Positions 42,315-49,915 of a stretch of DNA of 64,000 nucleotides are shown here, piece by piece. The position numbers were made by a program, and so were the translations under genes. The notes beneath the pieces are model-generated. The model made no database searches and had not been told where the DNA came from. It was given only the letters and a program-made list of their open reading frames with translations. Source of the DNA: Urbifossiella limnaea (lineage in GTDB: Bacteria > Planctomycetota > Planctomycetia > Gemmatales > Gemmataceae); the NCBI RefSeq assembly GCF_007747215.1, contig NZ_CP036273.1:5998322-6062321 (forward strand), written 5' to 3'. Numbering within the stretch: the stretch's first letter is position 1; each line of letters starts with the position of its first letter.

Positions 42315-43445
42315 ATGACCCCGCTCAGCCGCCGGGCCTGGCTCCAGGCCGCCGCCGTCTCGCCCGTCCTCCTCACCGCCCGGCCCGCGCACGCCGCACC
42401 GGTCACGCCCGCCGAAAAGAAGGTCGTGATCGACAAGGCGCTGGCGTTCCTCAAGACGCGGCAGAAGGAGAACGGCGACCTGGCCCCCGACCCGCGCGCC
42501 GGCGGCCCCGGTATCACGGCGCTGGCCGTCGTCGGGCTGCTTCGCAACGGCGTCCCCGCCACCGACGACGTGGTGGCGAAGGGGATCAAGTTCCTCGAAA
42601 CGCACATCAAGCCGGACGGCGGCGTCTACGGGCAGGGGCTGGCCACGTACACCACGTCGCTGGCCATCCTGGCGTTCCGCGAGGCCAACACCGGCGGCCG
42701 GTACGACAAGGTGATTGCGGCCGCCAGCGGGTTCGTGAAGTCGCTCCAGTTCGGCGGCGAGCCGACCGACGTGCGGCACGGCGGGGCCGGCTACGGCAAC
42801 CCCGGCGGCCGCGACCGGCCGGACCTGTCCAACACGAACTTCATGGTTGAGGCGCTGCTCGCGGCCGGCGTCAGCCGCGACGACCCGTCGATCCGCAACG
42901 CCGTCGGGTTCGTGAGCCGCAGCCAGAACCTGGTGAGCGAACACAACCGCCAGCCGTTCGCCACCAAGACGACCGACGGCGACCGCGGCGGGTTCGTGTA
43001 CTCGGTCACCGAGCAAGACAACGAGAAGAGCGACAAGCGCACGCCGACCGGCGGCCTGCGGAGCGAGGGCGGCATGACGTACGCGGGCCTGAAGAGTTTC
43101 CTGTTCGCCGGGGTGGGGCGCGACGACCCGCGGGTGCGCGCCGCAGTGGCGTGGATCAAGCGGAACTACACGCTGACCGAGAACCCGGGGATGGGGCAGG
43201 CCGGGCTGTTCTACTACTACCACACGTTCGCCAAGGCGATGGACGCGCTCGGCGAGGAGGAGTTCGAGGACGCCCGGATGGTGAAGCACGAGTGGCGGCG
43301 CGAGCTGTTCGAGGAGCTGAAGCGCCGGCAGGCGGCGAACGGCAGCTGGGTGAACGAGAACCGGGCGTTCCTGGAGAACGCCCCCGAGCTGGCGACGGCG
43401 TTCGCCGTGCTCACCCTCAGCTACACGATCCGCCGCGCGGGGTAG
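42315..43445 (+). CDS. Exported terpenoid-cyclase/prenyltransferase-fold repeat protein
   Basis: 376 residues. A Tat-like leader (LSRRAWLQAAAVSPVLL) ends in AHA at about 28. The rest is an alpha-alpha toroid of the squalene-cyclase/prenyltransferase repeat type, with units such as GGPGITALAVVGLLRNG, TYTTSLAILAFREAN and NPGMGQAGLFYYYHTFAKAM. Related planctomycete proteins have no assigned reaction. No DxDD motif of true squalene cyclases is visible. It is divergent from the kinase gene with 244 bp between, in which I see no gene. Confidence 0.85.
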   Translation: MTPLSRRAWLQAAAVSPVLLTARPAHAAPVTPAEKKVVIDKALAFLKTRQKENGDLAPDPRAGGPGITALAVVGLLRNGVPATDDVVAKGIKFLETHIKPDGGVYGQGLATYTTSLAILAFREANTGGRYDKVIAAASGFVKSLQFGGEPTDVRHGGAGYGNPGGRDRPDLSNTNFMVEALLAAGVSRDDPSIRNAVGFVSRSQNLVSEHNRQPFATKTTDGDRGGFVYSVTEQDNEKSDKRTPTGGLRSEGGMTYAGLKSFLFAGVGRDDPRVRAAVAWIKRNYTLTENPGMGQAGLFYYYHTFAKAMDALGEEEFEDARMVKHEWRRELFEELKRRQAANGSWVNENRAFLENAPELATAFAVLTLSYTIRRAG

Positions 43446-43455
43446 GAGCCAAAGA

Positions 43456-43569
43456 GAATTGCCACAAAGAGGCACGAAAAGACACAAGAAGGAAGACTGA
43501 ACAAAACCAAGATTTGGTCTTGGCTTGGTCTTCCTTTTTGCGTCATTTCGTGCCTTTTTGTGGCAATTC
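43456..43569. repeat. Inverted repeat, GGCCACAAAAAGACAC family (copy 3)
   Basis: The left half reads GAATTGCCACAAAGAGGCAC and the right half GTGCCTTTTTGTGGCAATTC, pairing imperfectly inward through GAAAAGACAC and CGTCATTTC. An inner GGAAGAC/GTCTTCC pair also aligns. It lies between two convergent genes, 10 bp after one stop and 9 bp before the other. Confidence 0.88.
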
Positions 43570-43578
43570 CTCTCGGGC

Positions 43579-44568
43579 TTACTTCGCCGCTGGGAGCACG
43601 GCGATAGAGCCCGTCTCGCTCACGAACACCAGGTTCCCCGTCCGGTTGTCCTGAAACACCTCGACGCCGTACTTCGCGGCCTTGGCGAAATCCGTCTCGC
43701 CGGCCTTGCGGGCCTTCAGGTTCATCGCCGCGCGCCACGTCACGCCGCGCGTCTCGGCCTTGCCGGCCGGCGGCGCCGCCGCGATCGACCCCGTCTCGCT
43801 CACGTACAGCAGGTTGCCGGTCGTCTCGTCCACGAGTACCTCGACGGGCAGCTTGCGGGTCTTCTCGGTGAAGTCGGGCTCGTCCGACTTGCGGACGCGG
43901 AGGAACAGCCCGTGCGACGGCACCCAGCCCTTCGCCTTGGCCACGTCCGCCGAGCCCGGGCCGGCCGGCGTCGCCGCCACGGCGCCCACGTCGGTCACGT
44001 ACAGCAGCCCGCCGGTGTTCTCGTCGCGGTACACCTCGAGGCCGATCTTCTTGGCGTTCTCGAACGTGTCCTGGTCGAGCGCCCGCACCTTCAGGTCGAG
44101 GGCGTGGTGCCACTTCGGCGACTTGTCCGCGGTCAGGTTGCCCGGCGCCGGCGCGAGCGCGAGCCAGCCGCCCTCCGCGGCGTAGAGCAGCCGGTTGGTG
44201 CCGAGGTCGCGGTACACCTCGACGCCGAACGCCTTGGTCTTCTGCGTGAACTCGGGCTCGCCGGCCTTGCGCACCTTCAGGTCGAGGCCGGTCTGCCAGC
44301 GGCTCTTCTTGTCGGCGCCGACGGGGCCGCTCGGGGCCACGGCCAGGTGCCCGGCGTCCGAAATGGCGACGAGCGCCTTGAGGCCGTCGTCCTGAAACAC
44401 CTCGACGCCGATCTTGGCGGCCTTGGGCCAGTCGGGGTTGCCGCCGGGGCGGACGCTGAGGTCGTGGCCGTAGAGGAGCTTGGCGGCCGGCTCGCGGTCG
44501 CCGCCGCCCGGCTGGGCGGCGAGGGTGCCGGCGAACGCGATGGCGAGAAGCCCGGCGGCGGTTCGCAT
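43579..44568 (-). CDS. Exported five-repeat protein of unknown function
   Basis: 329 residues, signal peptide about 1-18. The mature part is made of about five repeats of ~60 residues with the pattern LDLKVRKAGE..F..K.K..GVEVYRD..TG.LLYVSETGSIA. Each combines a charged, probably beta, half with a hydrophobic LLYVSETG half. Repeat 5 ends at the C-terminus. No catalytic motif is seen. The pattern resembles small beta-propeller or beta-solenoid units of uncharacterised planctomycete proteins. A CCGCTCGCGGC palindrome sits upstream. Confidence 0.8.
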   Translation of the reverse strand: MRTAAGLLAIAFAGTLAAQPGGGDREPAAKLLYGHDLSVRPGGNPDWPKAAKIGVEVFQDDGLKALVAISDAGHLAVAPSGPVGADKKSRWQTGLDLKVRKAGEPEFTQKTKAFGVEVYRDLGTNRLLYAAEGGWLALAPAPGNLTADKSPKWHHALDLKVRALDQDTFENAKKIGLEVYRDENTGGLLYVTDVGAVAATPAGPGSADVAKAKGWVPSHGLFLRVRKSDEPDFTEKTRKLPVEVLVDETTGNLLYVSETGSIAAAPPAGKAETRGVTWRAAMNLKARKAGETDFAKAAKYGVEVFQDNRTGNLVFVSETGSIAVLPAAK

Positions 44569-44627
44569 GGGGAACCTCGGGGGTGGGTAGGGTCAGACGA
44601 CCGGCGGGGACGGTACTAACAAGATAC

Positions 44628-44677
44628 GTTGCCGCTCGCGGCTTAGCGCTGGGCAGCGCTAAGCCGCGAGCGGCAAC
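44628..44677. repeat. Perfect 23-bp inverted repeat, CCGCTTGCGGC-family variant
   Basis: Arms 44628-44650 and 44655-44677 are exact complements around GGGC. The core is CCGCTCGCGGC (C for T). It lies 7 bp after the stop of the adenylate-kinase-like gene and may terminate it. Confidence 0.9.
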
Positions 44678-44684
44678 CCAGGCG

Positions 44685-45896
44685 TCAGTGCCCGCGGCGG
44701 ATGTCCGACGGCTGGTAGCGCACCTCGATGCGGTACACCTTCTTCGTGCGGCAACAAATTTCCCACGTCTCGGGGTTCACCCGCACCGGCACGTCCATCT
44801 TGTGGATGTCCACCGACGTGTGGAACCCGCGCTCGGACATCACGTCGATCATCATCCGCAGTGCCAGCGGGTCGTCGAGCAGTTCGTCCTCGGTGTTGAA
44901 CCGGGCGTGGCCGGTGAACGCGTGGGCCTTCACCACCGGGATCAGCTTGTCGGTGATGAGCCGCACCACCTTTTCGAACAGGGGCCGGTGCTCCTCCTCG
45001 TAGCTGTCGAGCCGCTCGACCAGTTCCTGCCGGGCGTGAGCGGCCAGCTGGCTGGCCACCGGGATTGCCCGCACCAGGTCGAACACCTCCTGGCTCAGTT
45101 CCAGCGAGCTCTGGTAGCCGAACTCCTTCTCGATGTTCCGCTGCACCTCGGCCAGGTCGCCCTCGGCGTCGATGAAGTGGAAGTGAAAGATCTGCCGCAG
45201 CGACTGGAGGGCGGCGAACGTACTTTCGCTGAACGTCCGGTACCGGCCGCGGCACAGCTGCACGTCCAGGTCGGTCACCCGCTCCTCGAGCGGCTTGCCG
45301 ATGCCGGCCTCGCGGACGAGCTGGTTGTGCCGGCGGATCTCCTCGCCCCGCTTGATCTGCCGGGCGACGCTCACGTCCTCGCTGACGTACAACAGCGCGA
45401 TGCGGAACATCGGCTTGCGGAAGTCGCGGGCCTGCGGGGTGGCCCGGTGCTCGTCGTGCAGGCCGAGCAGCCGGTGGTAGAACAGCTTCAGGCACTCCAC
45501 CTGGACCTGCGTCCGCGGGAACCCGTCCACGACGACGCCGTCGTGATACTCGGGCTTGAGCAGCTCGTCGAACAGCAGGCCGATGACCTCGCGGTCGCCG
45601 ACCATCTTGCCGGCGTTCTTCAGCGCCACCGCCCGCGGCGACGTGAGGAGGCCGCTGATGACCACGGGGTCGGCGTCGATGCCGCGGAGGCGGGCGATGA
45701 ACGGGGTGTTCGTCCCCTTGCCGGCGCCGGGGGCGCCGCCGAGCCAGATGAACTCGCGCGGGAACTTCAGGTTCTCGGCCCCGTACTGCTGCTTCAGGTC
45801 GTCCCAGACGGCCTGGAAGATGAGCTGCGGGTCTTTGGGGTCGAGGTCGCCGGACGCCGCCGGGCGGGCCGGCGGGGGAGGGGGCGGTGGTGGCAT
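44685..45896 (-). CDS. Adenylate-kinase-like nucleoside monophosphate kinase with long C-terminal extension
   Basis: 403 residues, nearly twice a normal adenylate kinase. A Pro-rich N-terminus is followed by the P-loop GGAPGAGKGT (53-62) and DGFPRTQ at 124-130, the adenylate-kinase signature. RQIKRGEEIRRHN supplies the arginine-rich core. No four-Cys LID is evident. After ~240, a helical region and a compact beta segment (WEICCRTKKVYRIEVRY) form an unknown extension. It probably phosphorylates a nucleoside monophosphate, but the extension suggests a specialised role. It is divergent from the enolase-superfamily gene at 45974. Confidence 0.8.
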   Translation of the reverse strand: MPPPPPPPPARPAASGDLDPKDPQLIFQAVWDDLKQQYGAENLKFPREFIWLGGAPGAGKGTNTPFIARLRGIDADPVVISGLLTSPRAVALKNAGKMVGDREVIGLLFDELLKPEYHDGVVVDGFPRTQVQVECLKLFYHRLLGLHDEHRATPQARDFRKPMFRIALLYVSEDVSVARQIKRGEEIRRHNQLVREAGIGKPLEERVTDLDVQLCRGRYRTFSESTFAALQSLRQIFHFHFIDAEGDLAEVQRNIEKEFGYQSSLELSQEVFDLVRAIPVASQLAAHARQELVERLDSYEEEHRPLFEKVVRLITDKLIPVVKAHAFTGHARFNTEDELLDDPLALRMMIDVMSERGFHTSVDIHKMDVPVRVNPETWEICCRTKKVYRIEVRYQPSDIRRGH

Positions 45897-45973
45897 CTGC
45901 GCTCCGGAGCGGGGCCGGACCGTGCGGTCGTGAGTAGTGTACCCGAAACCCTCACCGCCGACGCCACCATCCC

Positions 45974-47230
45974 ATGCGTATTACCGCCCTCGAAACCGTC
46001 CACCTGCCGGACTTTCCGTCCCTGCTGTTCGTCGCCGTCCACACCGACGCCGGGCTGACGGGGTACGCCGACACCTGCTACGCCCCCGAGGCCGTGGCCG
46101 GGTACGTCCACGGGTTCGCCGCCCCGATGCTCCTCGGCCACGACCCGCGCGCCATTGAACTGCACTGGCGACGGCTCTACGAGGTCATCGCCCACACCGT
46201 CGGGAAAGGCGCCGAGTTGCGCGGGCTCTCGGCCATCGACGTGTGCCTGTGGGACATTCTGGGGCAAGCCGCGGGGATGCCGGTGTGGCAGCTCCTCGGC
46301 GGCGCGGCGCGGGACCGCATCCGCACCTACAACACGTGCGGCGGCCCCCACTACGGCCGCTCCGCCCGCGGCGGCACCGGCTACGGCACCGACGGCGCGC
46401 CCGCCGGCCGCTACGAGGATTTGGTCGCGTTCATGGAGCGGCCCGGCGAGCTGGCGCTGGACCTGCTCGAAGACGGCCTCACTGGCATGAAGCTGTGGCC
46501 GTTCGATTACTGCGCCCACCGCCCCGGCGGCTGGGACGAGTGGCGCACCTTCCGCGGCATGTTCGACCCCACCATCCGCACCCTCGGCGGCCACCGCATC
46601 GACGCCGCGGATTTGGACCGCGCGCTGGAGCCGTTCCGGCAGATTCGCAAGGCCGCCGGCGACCGAATGGACATCATGGTGGAGGGGCACGGGCTGTGGT
46701 CGCTGCCGGCGGCGAAGCAGATCGCGCGGGCGCTCGAGGAGTTCCGCCCCGCGTGGCTCGAAGACCTGATCCGCGCCGACGACCTGGACGCGCTCGCCGA
46801 CCTGCGCCGCGGCACGACGTGCCCGATCCTGGCGAGCGAGTACCTCGCTACGCGGTACGAGTACCGGCCGCTGCTGGAGAAGCAGGCGGCGGACATCGTG
46901 ATGATCGACCCGACGTGGGCCGGCGGCATCACCGAGTGCAAGAAGGTGTGTACCCTGGCGGAGGCGTACAAGCGGCCGGTGGCGATGCACGACTGCACCG
47001 GCCCGCTGACGCTGTACGCGGGGATTCACCTGGCAATCAACGCCACGAACGCGGTGTACCAGGAGAGCGTGCGGGCGTACCTGCGGGTCAACTACCCCGA
47101 CCTCGTGACCGAACTGCCGACGGTGGAAGCGGGTCACATCCTGGCGCCGACGGGGTCGGGGCTCGGCACGGCGCTGCTGCCCGACATACGCACGCGCCCG
47201 GGGGCGGACGTGCGGGTCACGCGGGTGTGA
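45974..47230 (+). CDS. Mandelate racemase/muconate lactonizing enzyme superfamily protein
   Basis: 418 residues. The capping domain (MRITALETVHLPDFPSLLFVAVHTDAGLTGYAD) is followed by the barrel, with AIDVCLWDILGQAAGMPVWQLLGG. The metal-ligand strands are DIMVEGHGLW, PAWLEDLI and PILASEYLATRYEY, each contributing an acidic residue. A late HDCTGPLTL strand supplies a His. These match sugar-acid dehydratases of the superfamily (mannonate or galactonate type), but which acid is used is not evident. The next gene encodes a short lactonase-like protein on the same strand. Confidence 0.9.
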   Translation: MRITALETVHLPDFPSLLFVAVHTDAGLTGYADTCYAPEAVAGYVHGFAAPMLLGHDPRAIELHWRRLYEVIAHTVGKGAELRGLSAIDVCLWDILGQAAGMPVWQLLGGAARDRIRTYNTCGGPHYGRSARGGTGYGTDGAPAGRYEDLVAFMERPGELALDLLEDGLTGMKLWPFDYCAHRPGGWDEWRTFRGMFDPTIRTLGGHRIDAADLDRALEPFRQIRKAAGDRMDIMVEGHGLWSLPAAKQIARALEEFRPAWLEDLIRADDLDALADLRRGTTCPILASEYLATRYEYRPLLEKQAADIVMIDPTWAGGITECKKVCTLAEAYKRPVAMHDCTGPLTLYAGIHLAINATNAVYQESVRAYLRVNYPDLVTELPTVEAGHILAPTGSGLGTALLPDIRTRPGADVRVTRV

Positions 47231-47268
47231 GCGCTCGCCGCGTCATTCGCTTCCATCGGAGTCCTCAC

Positions 47269-47763
47269 ATGCGCCCGCTCGGCGTCGCCGTCGTACTCCT
47301 CGTCGCCCCGGCCGCGGCGGCGCAGGACGTGCCACTCTCCCAGCTCCTCATCGACGGCGAGCACTGGACGAAGCTCGACGGCCCGTGGAACCACCTCTCG
47401 CGGGCCGAGGTCGCGGTCGCCACGGCGGGCGGAACGACCGAGTACAGCTGGAAGGCGGGCGAACTCTTCCTTCACGCCCGGCAGCTGCCGAACGGCGTGC
47501 GGGCACCCTACGCGCCGCTGCGGGTGCCGAGCGGCGGCCAACCGAAGGTGACCGAACTCGCCGCCGACCTCGACGGCCGCATCTACGCGGCGACGCCCGT
47601 CGGGGTGCAGGTGTTCGATCCCACCGGCCGGCTGTGCGGCGTGGTCGCGCCGCCGGTGTACGGCGCCGGCGTCGAGCTGGTGTGGTTCGCGGACGACCGG
47701 CTCGTCGTCGTGGTGAACGGCACCCGGTACGCGCGCCGGGTGCGGACGAGAGGGGCGAATTGA
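47269..47763 (+). CDS. Short exported SMP-30/gluconolactonase-like protein
   Basis: 164 residues with signal peptide (about 1-19) from the ATG at 47269. The mature sequence has strands typical of the SMP-30/gluconolactonase beta-propeller, clearest at AADLDGRIYAATPVGVQVFDPTGRLCGVV near 105-134. At this length it can hold only about two propeller blades, so it may be a truncated relative or part of an oligomer. It begins 38 bp after the MR/MLE gene; a lactonase next to a sugar-acid dehydratase would fit one catabolic pathway. Confidence 0.65.
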   Translation: MRPLGVAVVLLVAPAAAAQDVPLSQLLIDGEHWTKLDGPWNHLSRAEVAVATAGGTTEYSWKAGELFLHARQLPNGVRAPYAPLRVPSGGQPKVTELAADLDGRIYAATPVGVQVFDPTGRLCGVVAPPVYGAGVELVWFADDRLVVVVNGTRYARRVRTRGAN

Positions 47764-47767
47764 TCCG

Positions 47768-47810
47768 CCGCTTGCGGCGTAGCGGCGCCTGCGCCGCTAC
47801 GCGCAAGCGG
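47768..47810. repeat. CCGCTTGCGGC-family hairpin between convergent genes
   Basis: Left arm 47768-47788 and right arm 47791-47810 pair with a single one-base bulge around a CT loop. It lies between the stops at 47763 (plus) and 47816 (minus), a position suited to a shared terminator. Confidence 0.88.
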
Positions 47811-47815
47811 CCGGG

Positions 47816-49393
47816 TTATTCCACCTTCGCCCGCTTCACCAAATCATAGCTCTCGCCCGCCCGCACTTCCTCGTAGTCGCGCTCACCGCCCTTGCGGCGC
47901 GTGTCGTAGAACGCCGCCTTCGACGCCCCGATCACGTCGGCCCGGCTGCCGCGCACCACCAGCGCCGTCCCCTCGTCGATGCCGATGCCGAGGTACTGCG
48001 GGTACTCGGCCATCAGGCCCGTCATGTCGGCGGTGCGGTTCCGCTTGAAGAAGTGCTGGTCGACGGCGCACCCCGGCAGGAACGCCAGCCCGCGCTCGTA
48101 CCCCTCGGCCGCCATCACCGTGTTCCCGAGCGGGTGGCCGCGCGGCATGTACTCGCTCTGGATGCTCGCCCCCGCCGAGCTGCCGCCGATCGCGCCGCCG
48201 CGGGCCAGCACGGCGTGGAACCGCTTCTCGGTCAGCGTCCCCTCGTAGGCGTCCACGAACTTCCACTGCCGGCCGCCACTGAACCACACGCCCTTTGCCT
48301 TCACCAGCGCCTCGCTGAACGCCGGGTCGTCGGCCACCTTGCGGTCGCGGGTGTGCAACTGCGTCATCGCCGTCGCGCCGAACCGCTTCAGCGCCTTCGT
48401 CTCACCGATCTCGACCGGGAGCGGGTCTTCGAGCGCCGTGGGGATGACGACGAGCGGCGCGTCCGGCCCGCCGGCCAGCTCGATGAAGCGCTTCCAGATT
48501 TCCGGCCCGGCCCCGCCGCCGCCGACGATCACGAGCGCCCCCTTCGCCACCACCGGGTCGCGCGGCTTCGCCGGCGGGAACGGCTCCGCGGCGGCACGGT
48601 TCGCGGCCGCGCGGCGCAGCTGGGCCTGGTCGAACAGGCTCCCCGCCTTCGCCACTTGCACCGCGGCCGGGTGCCCCGCCCCCTTCGCCATCACGATCGA
48701 CACCGTGCCCTCGCCGATGACGCGGAACGTCCGCCCGCGGGCGACCACGGCCGTGCCCTCGTCGATGCCGAGGCCGACGAGCGCGGGGTTGTCGGCGATC
48801 ATCCCTTGCAGCCGGGGCAGGCGCTTCCGCTGGGTGAAGTGCTGGTCGATGACGAAGCCGGGGAAGAAGCCGAGGCCGGGGCCGATGTCGGCCTTGTCCT
48901 TGCCGCCGGTGATCATCGGGTCGGACTGGATCGCGGCCCCGGCCGACGTGCCGCCGACCACGCCTCCGCGGGCGTGCAACTCGTGGAACGCCTTCGCGGC
49001 GGCCGTACCTCGGTACGCGGCGGCGATCTTCGCCTGGTCGCCGCCGGAGAACCACAGCCCGGTGGCGTCGGCGAGCGGCGCCGCGAACGCGGGGGCGTCG
49101 GCGGTCGTGCGGTCGCGGGTGTGCAGCAGCGTGACCGACGCCGGGTTCAGCTTCTTCCACTCGCCCAGGAACGCATCGGCCTTCGCGGCGTCGTCGGCGT
49201 CCGCGCTCGCCGTCGGCACGACGACGATCTTCGCCTTCTCGCCGCCGGCCAGGTCGAAGAACGCCTTGCGAATGTCGTCGGTCAGCCGCCCGCCGCCGAC
49301 GACGACGAGCGGGCCGGGGAGCGTGGTCGGCGCCGGCAGCGGCGCCGCGGCGGCGGGGAGTGCGAGGAGGAGGACGAGCCAGGCGCGGCGCAT
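47816..49393 (-). CDS. Tandem-domain cyanophycinase-like S51 peptidase, exported
   Basis: 525 residues with a signal peptide (about 1-17) and two complete peptidase S51 domains fused head to tail (about 27-250 and 285-525). Each has a Ser nucleophile: GGTSAGA (Ser150) and GGSSAGA (Ser406). Each also has a DQHF motif and GLGIDEGTA or GIGIDEGTA. S51 enzymes include cyanophycinase (cleaves multi-L-arginyl-poly-aspartate) and peptidase E. Most are single-domain homodimers; here the dimer may be internal. Export suggests it degrades external material. No cphA is seen. Confidence 0.88.
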   Translation of the reverse strand: MRRAWLVLLLALPAAAAPLPAPTTLPGPLVVVGGGRLTDDIRKAFFDLAGGEKAKIVVVPTASADADDAAKADAFLGEWKKLNPASVTLLHTRDRTTADAPAFAAPLADATGLWFSGGDQAKIAAAYRGTAAAKAFHELHARGGVVGGTSAGAAIQSDPMITGGKDKADIGPGLGFFPGFVIDQHFTQRKRLPRLQGMIADNPALVGLGIDEGTAVVARGRTFRVIGEGTVSIVMAKGAGHPAAVQVAKAGSLFDQAQLRRAAANRAAAEPFPPAKPRDPVVAKGALVIVGGGGAGPEIWKRFIELAGGPDAPLVVIPTALEDPLPVEIGETKALKRFGATAMTQLHTRDRKVADDPAFSEALVKAKGVWFSGGRQWKFVDAYEGTLTEKRFHAVLARGGAIGGSSAGASIQSEYMPRGHPLGNTVMAAEGYERGLAFLPGCAVDQHFFKRNRTADMTGLMAEYPQYLGIGIDEGTALVVRGSRADVIGASKAAFYDTRRKGGERDYEEVRAGESYDLVKRAKVE

Positions 49394-49486
49394 AGGCGGG
49401 ACTCCGGCGGTGAGTGGTGTTGTAGGGGCGGTGGCGCGGCGAACCTGTAGAACACCCGCCGTCACACTCCCGCCCGAGGGCTCGCC

Positions 49487-49915
49487 GTGCGCCCGTTCCT
49501 GGACGAGTTTCGCAAGTTCATCCTCCGCGGCAACGTCGTCGATCTGGCCGTCGGCGTCGTGATCGGCGCCGCGTTCGGCAAGATCGTCGACTCGCTGGTC
49601 GCGGACATGTTCATGCCGGTGGTCGGCGTGCTGACCGGCGGGTTCAACGTCGAGGGGATGCACACCACGCTGTACGGCGACGCCGTGCTGAAGTGGGGGA
49701 AGTTCCTGCAGGCGGTCATCAACTTCGTCATCATCGGGTTCTGCATGTTCCTGGTGGTGAAGGGGGTGAACGCGCTGCACCAGCACCTGCTGAAGCAGGA
49801 GGCCGCCGCCCCGCCGCCGCTGCCGTCGCCGACGGAGAAGCTGCTCGCCGAGATCCGCGACCTGCTGAAGGAGAAGCCAGACTCACTCCGGCCGGCCCAG
49901 CTGCCGAACCCGTAG
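49487..49915 (+). CDS. mscL: Large-conductance mechanosensitive channel
   Basis: 142 residues from a GTG. The N-terminus FLDEFRKFILRGNVVDLAVGVVIGAAFG, with TM1 continuing from it, is the MscL signature. TM2 is at about 82-100 (VINFVIIGFCMFLVVKG) and a cytoplasmic charged helix ends the protein. It opens on hypo-osmotic stress to release solutes. Its last 33 bp overlap the 3' end of the ABC permease gene on the other strand. Confidence 0.96.
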   Translation: MRPFLDEFRKFILRGNVVDLAVGVVIGAAFGKIVDSLVADMFMPVVGVLTGGFNVEGMHTTLYGDAVLKWGKFLQAVINFVIIGFCMFLVVKGVNALHQHLLKQEAAAPPPLPSPTEKLLAEIRDLLKEKPDSLRPAQLPNP

